Position numbers and translations under genes: made by a program. The notes under the pieces were generated by a model, which was not told where the DNA came from, ran no database searches, and saw only the letters and a list, made by a program, of their open reading frames with translations. A DNA stretch of 17,322 nucleotides from JBDHUX01 sp039809405 (GTDB lineage: Bacteria > Patescibacteriota > Gracilibacteria > Absconditabacterales > Absconditicoccaceae). Shown piece after piece: positions 8,989-17,322 of the stretch. Location: NCBI GenBank assembly GCA_039809405.1, contig JBDHUX010000010.1, positions 1-17,322 of the forward strand, in the 5' to 3' direction. Each line of letters opens with the position of its first letter. Position 1 is the first letter of the stretch.

Positions 8989-11900
8989 ATGAATTTTAAA
9001 AACTTACTACCTATCGCCTCCAATGAGCTTGTTTTTGAATTACTAGAACAAAACTCTCTCCTACCTAATAATTTTTGAGAAAATAACAACCCTGAACGGA
9101 AGGAAGTTGATCCTAATTCTCCAGAACAAAAGGAAGTTATAAAACAAACATCAGAAAAATTGACTACACTAGAAAGCAATATAAATTCTGAAAATAATAA
9201 AAAAGACATTAGGTTACTTAGGAAGGCATATAGGGATTACTACAAAGACTGAGAGTTTGATAGATCAAAACTGGAGAACTTTTTGTGAGAAAATATAAAA
9301 AAGTACCTCTCGGACGATCTTCAAGTAAATTGAAAACAAGCTACAGATCAAGATAGACTCATGTTGTTTATGTGAGATAGTAATTTTTCTGGTAGTGTAG
9401 AGAGTATGGTGGATAATGAAAACTACAAAAGACAAACCAAATTTGGTAGGAAAGTATTTGGTGAGTATAAAAAATGAGCTCTTGGTAGGGAGACGGAAAG
9501 AAGAGATAGTGGCATAGTATGATGAGATCAGATAGTAGATATGATGAGATCTATATTTGCAGATACTCCAGATAAAGATAAATCAAATATATACTTCAAT
9601 TTATGGACAGAGTTTTCCAAATATGCAAATATAACAGAAAATATCTCAGTAAGTGATAGTAAATCGTTTATCAAGCCATTTGCTGATAAACCAGAGTTGT
9701 ATATCAAATTTCGTGAATTTTTAAATACTTTTGCACTCCAACTGGCTGATATGATATCAGTATGAGCGCAAGATACACTTAAGCAACTATCAGAGGATTA
9801 TGAAAGGATCAACTTATCAATAAAAGAAATAGAAACTGAAACCAAAAATATTTTAGGCAAAAATCCAAATATAAAAAATAATGTACAAAAATGACTAGAA
9901 AACAAATCTGATGATATTGTAAAAAAACAGTTAGAGCTAAATAAAAAATTAGAAAGTCTACCAGACAATCAAAAATGATATCTTTTGTACTTGGAAGATA
10001 GAAATTCAGATTTTGACCATAGTACAATTACACCGACAGAAAAACAAGCAGTAGATCAATTATTTAGTCAAAAAAATTCTTTGATAGAAGAGAGAGCTAT
10101 GGTAAATAAAGTAAAAAGTGACTCAAAACTTCTTAATCAATTTGTTACACAAGAACTATCTATGTGACTACATTACCTTTCTATAATAGACGATGGTAAA
10201 CTTATCCCACTATCAAGTGAAGATGGTAAAAATCAAGGTAAAGCAAGATTACAAGCTATATCAGCCTGATATGGAGTAAATTACAAGCTATGAGAGGACG
10301 GGCGATCGTTTAGAACTTGAGGTGGAGCTGCACGAGTTCCATGAGACAATATATTCACACCATCAATGTATGCTGGTTTATGAAAGACATTTACGGTAGG
10401 TAGATGACAGTTTATATCGTTATGACTTATAACTTCTTGATGGATCAACTGATGATCTTGGTGAGTATGAGCTTGACTTGGTGTATGATGATCGCACCAG
10501 CGAAACAACCGTACACTAGATAAAGACTTAGATGAGTATGTATCTAAGTCACTAAACCGATGAGTATGAGCTTATATGGACTTATCCAAAGCTTTTTCTT
10601 ATGGTGCTACTATAGGAGCTAAGTTCGATAAAGAGTCTGGTATAAATCAAAAAATCCCTATCTTGGCGGAGTGATTTGCAAATATATTTGACGGATTGTT
10701 GAAAGATTTTGGTCCAAACAACTCATCAGAAGATAATAAAAAACTTATAAAAGAGAAGATAATCTGATCTTTTGACAAAACAAAAGATAATAAAAAGTTA
10801 GATCTATTTGTCGATCAAGTTTATTGAGTAGCATCTGTTGTGTGAAATTCACTCAATTGAACAGACAAAGACTACTCTAGGAAACAGATATCAATAAAAC
10901 TTAGTCATATGTTTGCAAATGGTGTCTGAGAGACAGAGCACAAAAAATTAAGTAAAATATCTATAGATGGATTTAATATAAATGTAGCGGCTATAACTTT
11001 ATGATTTGCAAATCCGCTTATGTTCCTATTGTCAGTAACACCGAGTATCAAGGTCAGATGAAAAAATTTCTACATAGAAGATCAACAAACTAAAAATCGA
11101 GCTGAAGAAGACAAAAATAAATTTATCTGAGCCAAAGAGATACAAAATAAGCAGTCATTACTGGATAAGATCAATGGTGTTTTGGGTCCAAAAGATAAAG
11201 TGGAATTTTCTGATAACAATAAAACTATATCTATACCGGCTGAGTTGTTAGATAGAGGAGATTTGACTATATCTGTAAATAGTCAGTACAAAACATTACT
11301 GGAGTCACACACTAAGTTTGAAGGTGGAAAGTGGATAGTTCCATCTTGGATGGGTATGACATTTTATAATCAGTTTGAGTCTAGATGAGCTACCAAGCAT
11401 GAGATTATGTTCTTTGGTAATAAAAAAAATGCAGGTCAAAAGTTTGAAGTTGTTAACAAAGAAACTATCCAAAAGTTTGCATGAGATCCATCTGTAGATA
11501 TACCTCAAGAATATATGAGTTATACAAAAGAGAGTATCAAAAAAGCATTTGATGATTTAGACAGTAAGGTGTTAGTCGATCTATCGACTTACTTTGATAT
11601 AAATTATGATGAGAAAACAAAAAAAGTGACCTTTGTAAACAAAAAATTACTCACTTCTGAAGGTGAACCTACTATATCACAACCGTTTGATCCAAAATGA
11701 ACTATAATATTTGAAAAAAATAAAGATACTATTACTATCACCCAATCAGACAAAGAGTGACCATTATCATTTGAATTTATCGATAAAGATCTAAATGATA
11801 CCAAATTAAATTTTGAAGAGCCAGAACTATGACCTGAATATACTAATTTTTTGAAAGAGTTTGAGACAAACTGATATTTTGATTATGGGAAGATAGGAGA

Positions 11901-13404
11901 CTTGAAGTATGTAAAAGCACAGAAATGAGATCATCAACTAGATGGTATAAAAGTGGCTTGAGTGGTGCAAAGTTGAAAATACAGAAATGGTAGGCCAAAA
12001 TACAACCGAGACAATGCAAAACTTGTGTGGCAAGATAGCTTCAAAGAGTTTAGTCTTGCCCTCAATACCGGCAACTATGAAATGGCTGCCCAAAAAGCAA
12101 ATGAATTACTCCAATCTAATGGTAAACCAGCAATATTTGATGCTAACAATATAAATGAATTACACGATTTCAATATAAAATTGACATGAGAGAGAGCAGC
12201 TAAGACGATTAGCAAGAACTCTATAATGTATACAAGAGATCCAAAGAAGATCGTAGAAAAAAGGACTGATAGATATGAAAATAAACGAATCAATGCTACA
12301 TGAATACCTACTAGCGCAGTAAATTGATTTAGAAATAGTATATCTTTGGAAAAGGGTAAGGACCTTACTGTAAATAACTTTGATGGTATAGGTGTAGTGT
12401 TATGATACGAAGAGACCCAAGACTTCATAGATAAATGAGTAAATACAAATTCAAAATATATTATCAATCCTAGATATGTATGAGACAAGAGTGAGATATC
12501 AGATCCTATTATTAAGAAAGATAGTATAAAAAAACTTATAGAAAGTAAGTATTTACAAGAAAATATCTTATCTACTGTCTACAAAAAACTAAAAATCGCC
12601 TTACCACAACAGACACCAGAGCTTTGAGATAAAATAATAGACTCTATAAAAGAAGACAAAGATATAGAGGCAAATTGATCAAAGTATACACTAGATCCAA
12701 AACTATACTTTGCGTTTTATCCTGACTGTTTAAATGAATCACTTCTTATAGACTTTGAGATAAAAAATAAAACCAATGCACAAGTATGAAAAGAATCTGA
12801 TGTAGATGATGATTATAGTAATAACTCTACTGTGACAAATGTAGTTGCCAACGCAAGAGCTTATGTGAGACCAACTGTATCGGGTTCTGTAATGCAAGCC
12901 CCAGACAGTAAAACAAATCCAGATGTGGTAGACAGTGAAACAGACCCAGGTATTACAGATGTAAAATATGAAATAATAGATAACGTGAAAACTACAACTA
13001 TTACTTATAACGATGGTAAAGTACTTATAGTATGAGATGCACAAGATGGCTCGCCTATGAGTTGGAATTACTGATATTATGAATCAGATGGCAGTTTTAT
13101 AAGTATATCAAACTGACTTGGTTCTAGTGTATTGTATTGAAAAGATTTGAACACATTGCCTACAAATGTGCAATGAAATATCATAGATCCCACTAAGGCC
13201 AATGTAACTAACACACAAACAACTACCAATGTAGAAACTTGAAGAACTAGATGAAATCTCATACAAGCCACCACACTTTGAGTAACTAATCACACTAAAC
13301 CACAAAATTTAGTATTAGTGGATATTATAAATAGGGCAAAACAAAGTAGTGAAAATTATAAAAAGCCCAAGAAAATAAAGGAAAACAACAAAGAAAAAAA
13401 ATAA
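8989..13404 (+). CDS. Giant protein of unknown family with glycine-rich strand-like core (1471 aa)
   Basis: One frame stays open for 1471 codons with TGA as Gly and ends TAA TAA. I do not recognise the family. There is no signal peptide; the start is MNFKNLLPIASNELVFELLE. Residues 28-260 are charged and mostly helical, and about 268-325 are heptad-like (LKQLSEDYERINLSIKEIET). Residues about 425-510 are rich in Gly, many from TGA, with alternating pattern: FTVGRGQFISLGLITSGWIN, GGSWGVGAGLGVGG, then MDLSKAFSYGATIGAKF. More such strands follow near 620-690, ending INVAAITLGFANPLMFLLSV, the only candidate membrane helix. These look like beta-barrel hairpins, by pattern only. Residues 740-1230 are mixed alpha/beta. 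The C-terminus (about 1280-1471) is Thr/Asn/Asp-rich and ends in a basic Lys tail. It has its own consensus promoter and precedes a surface protein with its own promoter. A pore, scaffold or secreted effector are all possible; none is shown. Confidence 0.85.
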
Positions 13405-13525
13405 TAAATATAGATATAAAATAATTAGATCATCTTTATATAAAAATCTATTGACAAATTTGTATAAAAAATTATTATCAAATTAAATATTATAAGCATA
13501 TTTATAATTATATATTTTTAAAAAT
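13405..13525. other. Spacer between the giant gene and the surface protein gene
   Basis: 121 bp, AT-rich. ATATAAA and TTTATAT (about 13411-13440) could form a weak hairpin but no T-run follows, so I do not call a terminator. The rest holds the promoter of the surface protein gene. Confidence 0.5.
13451..13478 (+). promoter_or_regulatory. Promoter of the surface protein gene
   Basis: TTGACA (13451-13456, perfect) and TATTAT (13473-13478, five of six) are 16 bp apart. The start would be near 13486, about 40 nt before the ATG. It means the surface protein can be expressed separately from the giant gene. Confidence 0.65.
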
Positions 13526-13624
13526 ATGATGAAAAGTATCAAAAAAATGCTGTATATAGCACTATTTGTAGTTGTGCTTCTACAAACCAATTTTGGTGGT
13601 ATAAACATATCTCAAGTATCAGCA
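13526..13624 (+). other. Sec signal peptide of the surface protein
   Basis: Residues 1-33: two Met, three Lys in the first seven residues, a hydrophobic core (LYIALFVVVLL), then a long polar c-region ending ISQVSA before QNN. A typical signal peptidase I site, with a longer than usual c-region. Confidence 0.8.
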
Positions 13625-16600
13625 CAAAATAACTCTGTCCTTACTCAGACTGTTAATTATCCTTATATTTGAGGTCAGTGTGCTGTTACACAAGATATCC
13701 TTGTGTATAAAGGTAAATCACTATCTCTGATAGATAAATTCCACGGTGATTCTCAGTATCTATGGATATTTGATCCTGTTTTGACTACTGTTTATTATTA
13801 TAATAATGGTGTAGTATCGTGAAACCCATGATTTAGCCGAGTTTCTACTGCTAAATTTGCTTGAACTACTCAACGAGTTGTGGTGATGCAAAGTGATAGT
13901 AATGTAAATATAATCTGAAATAAATCCAACAGGACTATACTTGGTGGACAATTTACTTATAACTTATATAGGAAGTACGGTTTTGAATGAGCTGGTAATG
14001 CGACTCATACAGAGGTGAAAGATTGATGATGAACCACAACCAAAAGTGTCAAATTCAATCCATACCTAAATATACAAAACGACTATGAGTGTCAAAATAT
14101 ATATGTAGCTTTCTGTGGTGATGGTATAGTAGATAACTGATCATCAAATTACTATATCTGAGATCCATCAACATTTGGTAATCAGCATCTAAATGGAGGT
14201 GAAGCATGTGATGATTGAAATACTAATGATAACGATAGTTGTAAAAATAACTGCCAAATTAATCAACAGCCAGAAGCAAGTTGTGACTCTCTTACGGTTA
14301 CACCTATACAATGAAATGCACCACTTACAGTAAATTACAACTGTACAGCGACCAATGCAACTTCATACCAAGTCAATCTTATTCAAAATTGAAATACAAC
14401 ACAGATAGGTACTAACCCTACCGGTACATACACTATCACACAACCTTGATATTTCCAGATACAGTGTGTGATAAACTGAAATATAACATGACCTCAGTGT
14501 ACCCAATCAGTCAATGTGAGCCCATCTCAAAATATCGACCTAGAGGTCGTAAAAAAACACTCTGACTGAACACAAGGCAACAAAATATTTACACAGTGAG
14601 ACACTGTATGATTTCAAATTGTAGTGACCAATAGAGGCAATACAACTGCAAATAACTTTACTGTAAAAGATTACATACCAGCTTGACTACAATTTGTATC
14701 AGCAAGTAATTGATGAACTCTAAACTGAACTACCGTCACTTGGAATATATCATCACTTGCACCAAATCAATCCATAACTTTATACTTTACTGGTACTGTG
14801 AACTCTCCATCTTGTCAAGCTGTAAATAAAGCAGAAGCATGCGATTACGAAGAGGGCTGAGAACCACAAGACCAAGATAGCGATCCTTGTAATATGTGAC
14901 CAAACTGAAACCCATCACAAGATGATGAAAGTGATGTGTCATTTACTTGCACACCAGACCAGCCCGATGATTATATCGACCTAGAGGTCGTAAAAAAACA
15001 CTCTGACTGAACACAAGGCAACAAAATATTTACACAGTGAGACACTGTATGATTTCAAATTGTAGTGACCAATAGAGGCAATACAACTGCAAATAACTTT
15101 ACTGTAAAAGATTACATACCAGCTTGACTACAATTTGTATCAGCAAGTAATTGATGAACTCTAAACTGAACTACCGTCACTTGGAATATATCATCACTTG
15201 CACCAAATCAATCCATAACTTTATACTTTACTGGTACTGTGAACTCTCCATCTTGTCAAGCTGTAAATAAAGCAGAAGCATGCGATTACGAAGAGGGCTG
15301 AGAACCACAAGACCAAGATAGCGATCCTTGTAATATGTGACCAAACTGAAACCCATCACAAGATGATGAAAGTGATGTGTCATTTACTTGCACACCAGAC
15401 CAACCCGATGATTATATCGACCTAGAACTTATCAAGCAATTTATAGACTGAACAGATCAGCAAAAAACATTTTACTTTGGCGACAATATATGATTTAAGA
15501 TCACAGTGACTAATAAAGGCAATGTAACTGCAACCAACTTTACTGTAAAAGATTATTTCCCATCTACAGCACTACAATTTGTATCAGCTAGCGATGGTGG
15601 TGTAAATAACCCAAATGGTACTATCACTTGGAATATATGATCACTTGCTCCATGACAGTCCAAAACGCTTTATTTCACTGGTGAGATAATATCACATGAT
15701 TGGTCCAAAAATAAAGCCGAAGTATGCGACTATAGATGAGTTTCAGACACTACTAATCCAAAAGACATAGATAGCGACCCTTGCACTATGTGACCTGATG
15801 GCATGCCTATAGAAGATGATGAAGATCTTGTTATGCGAGATGTCATAGACAATCCGAACAACAATCCTACTTGTGACTCTCTTACGGTTACACCTATACA
15901 ATGAAATGCACCACTTACAGTAAATTACAACTGTACAGCGACCAATGCAACTTCATACCAAGTCAATCTTATTCAAAATTGAAATACAACACAGATAGGT
16001 ACTAACCCTACCGGTACATACACTATCACACAACCTTGATATTTCCAGATACAGTGTGTGATAAACTGAAATATAACATGACCTCAGTGTACCCAATCAG
16101 TCAATGTAAGTACATGATCTACAGGCTGAAATAACTATATTGATCTAGAATTAGATAAGAGATTTATAGATGACAATCAAAATCCCAAGACCTTCCAATC
16201 ATGAGATTTAGCATGATTTAAGATCACTGTAATTAACAAAGGCAATACAACTGCAAATAATTTTACTGTAAAAGATTATCTACTATGAGATTTGCAATTT
16301 GTATCAGCTAGCAACTGATGAACTCTAAACTGAAATACTGTCACTTGGAATATATCATCACTTGCACCAAATCAATCTATAACTTTATACTTTACAGGTA
16401 AAGTTATAAGCTCTTCTTGTCAGTGACGAAATAAAGCAGAGATTTGTGATTACGAAGAGAGTTGAGAACCACAAGATCAAGACAGTAATCCTTGTACTAT
16501 GTGACCAACCAACATGCCTATAGAAGATGATGAGGATGTTATAGATTTTGTATGTCAAGAAAATCCTCCAAATACATGATGAAATAATTTTGATCTAGAA

Positions 16601-17322
16601 CTCATCAAGCAATTTACTGACTGATCCAATGGCCCTAAAACATTTACTACAAACGACCTTATATGATTTAAGATAACAGTCTTAAATAAGTGACCAGAGA
16701 CAAGCACAAATTTCACAGTAAAAGATTACTTGCCACTATGATTGGATTTTATATCAGCTAGCAATTGATGAACTCTAAACTGAAATACTATTACTTGGGC
16801 ACTACCTCCTCTAGTAGCATGAGATCAGATTATATTATATCTTACATGAAAACTTGTCCAAAATATATGATGAATAAATAAAGCCGAAGTATGCGACTAT
16901 AGATGAGTTTCAGACACTACTAATCCAAAAGACATAGACAGTGACCCTTGTAATATGGACCAATATCACGAAGATGATGACGATGACCTGCCATACAACG
17001 TAAATACATGAGATACACAGACATGAACCAAACCAGTATCTTGTCAATCGCTCACCATGGTAGATAACGGCAACAACAATTATACTTTTAACTGTGTAGG
17101 AAATAGAGCATCTACATATCAGATACATATATACAAAGACGACATATCTCCATCTAATCTAATCTATACTATATGATCACAATATGGTAATTATACATTT
17201 ACTACTAACTGACACTATGTAGCTCAATGTGTAGTAGACGGAAATATATCTTACAAGATAGATATCTACAATAATAAAAATATAGATAATCTGACTTGTG
17301 CATATAAGAAAAGATCTGATAG
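13526..17322 (+). CDS. Very large secreted surface protein with DUF4215, PKD-like and DUF11-type repeats, C-terminus beyond right edge
   Basis: At least 1265 residues, open at the edge. A Sec signal peptide is clear: MMKSIKKMLYIALFVVVLLQ, with cleavage probably after VSA (residue 33). A second ATG directly after the first is an equally good start. Domains: a unique region (34-190); a DUF4215 cysteine-rich motif (about 196-246) with FCGDGIVDN, GEACDDGNTNDNDSCKNNCQ; a PKD-like domain (253-330) starting CDSLTVTPIQGNAPLTVNYN; DUF11-type repeats at about 336-482, 483-629, 630-782; a second, identical PKD-like copy (783-861); DUF11-type repeats at about 870-1012 and 1022-1165; a diverged PKD-like segment from 1172. 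DUF11 units show VVTNRGNTTANNFTVKDYIP and TVTWNISSLAPNQS. Each is followed by an acidic linker with paired cysteines (NKAEACDY, DSDPCNM). Such chains form long cell-surface stalks or adhesins. Nothing visible anchors it; an anchor may lie past the edge. Confidence 0.88.
14281..14517 (+). repeat. PKD-like domain repeat, copy A
   Basis: This 237-bp segment recurs, identical as far as I can compare by eye, at 15871-16107. It encodes one PKD-like beta-sandwich beginning at the Cys of CDSLTVTP and ending in CTQSVNV, with Cys pairs at YNC, QCV and PQC. The offset is 1590 bp, a multiple of three, so the frame is kept. Confidence 0.9.
14533..15414 (+). repeat. Two-unit 441-bp tandem duplication of a DUF11-type domain
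   Basis: Unit 1 is 14533-14973 and unit 2 is 14974-15414. They differ by eye at one base only, in a Gln codon (CAG versus CAA), which is silent. Each unit is 147 codons and covers one full DUF11-type domain plus its acidic Cys-containing linker. A third unit from 15415 has the same plan but is strongly diverged, so the duplication is recent compared with the rest of the array. Confidence 0.93.
15711..15771 (+). repeat. 61-bp linker repeat, copy A
   Basis: Identical to 16878-16938. It encodes the end of a DUF11-type unit and its linker (NKAEVCDYRGVSDTTNPKDI). The surrounding units are diverged, which points to local gene conversion or constraint on the linker. Confidence 0.85.
15871..16107 (+). 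repeat. PKD-like domain repeat, copy B
   Basis: Second copy of the 237-bp segment at 14281-14517, placed between the third and fourth DUF11-type units. The flanks differ from those of copy A, so just this domain was copied. Confidence 0.9.
16878..16938 (+). repeat. 61-bp linker repeat, copy B
   Basis: Second copy of 15711-15771, at the end of the fifth DUF11-type unit. After it the two linkers diverge (DSDPCTMG in one, DSDPCNMD in the other). Confidence 0.85.

Noticed and set aside
9541..11700. Several separate short plus-strand ORFs (about 60-75 aa) inside the giant gene
   Set aside because: They are all in the same frame, divided only by TGA. With TGA = Gly they are pieces of one 1471-codon gene.
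12075..12488. A 137-aa minus-strand ORF
   Set aside because: It is antisense to the giant gene, hydrophobic by mirror composition, with no promoter or neighbouring gene on that strand.
13405..13450. Intrinsic terminator after the giant gene
   Set aside because: The stem ATATAAA/TTTATAT is AT-only and not followed by a T-run on the plus strand.
14281..16938. CRISPR-like or mobile repeats
   Set aside because: The repeats are long, in frame and code for protein domains; there are no short spacers, terminal inverted repeats or transposase.
1210..17322. TGA as Trp (mycoplasma code) or selenocysteine
   Set aside because: TGA aligns with conserved Gly in LepA and RdgB, TGG is used for Trp, and TGA is too frequent and too widespread for selenocysteine.

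Overview
The window is AT-rich bacterial DNA (roughly 30% GC by eye) from a lineage that reads TGA as glycine (translation table 25). That code is known from the CPR/Patescibacteria phyla Absconditabacteria (SR1) and Gracilibacteria (BD1-5/GN02). The evidence is internal: in the LepA and Ham1/RdgB homologues, TGA falls on glycines that are conserved across those families (for example both glycines of LGFGF and one of KCYGGD in LepA, and NGLPGPF in RdgB). Every gene ends in TAA or TAG. Read with the standard code, each gene breaks into short fragments; read with TGA = Gly, the window resolves into eleven long, tightly packed genes.

Layout. Positions 1-1083 (minus, open at the left edge) encode a polytopic membrane protein. 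Divergent from it is a 189-residue ECF-type sigma factor (1210-1779, plus). Converging on the sigma gene is a two-gene minus-strand unit with a consensus promoter: a secreted protein with a CARDB-like C-terminal domain (2094-2969), then an 86-residue SemiSWEET/PQ-loop-like protein (1807-2067). Positions 3203-8666 hold a run of five minus-strand genes in transcription order: a membrane-anchored unknown protein, a GT4-like glycosyltransferase, a TraX-like membrane protein, RdgB/Ham1 pyrophosphatase, and a LepA/EF4 homologue that lacks the whole GTPase domain.

The right half is plus-strand. From a 322-bp divergent control region with textbook TTGACA/TATAAT boxes comes a 1471-residue protein of no recognised family (8989-13404), with a central stretch of glycine-rich, strand-like sequence. 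After a second consensus-type promoter comes a very large secreted surface protein (13526 to beyond the right edge). It has a signal peptide, a DUF4215 cysteine-rich motif, PKD-like domains and at least five DUF11-type repeats. Part of it is a nearly perfect 441-bp tandem duplication and part a 237-bp dispersed duplication.

Working together (inference): the glycosyltransferase, TraX-like protein and membrane-anchored protein look like an envelope glycan or surface modification set. The two large right-hand proteins are candidates for contact with a host or prey cell, since relatives are epibionts or predators. No tRNA, rRNA, CRISPR array, transposase or integrase was seen.
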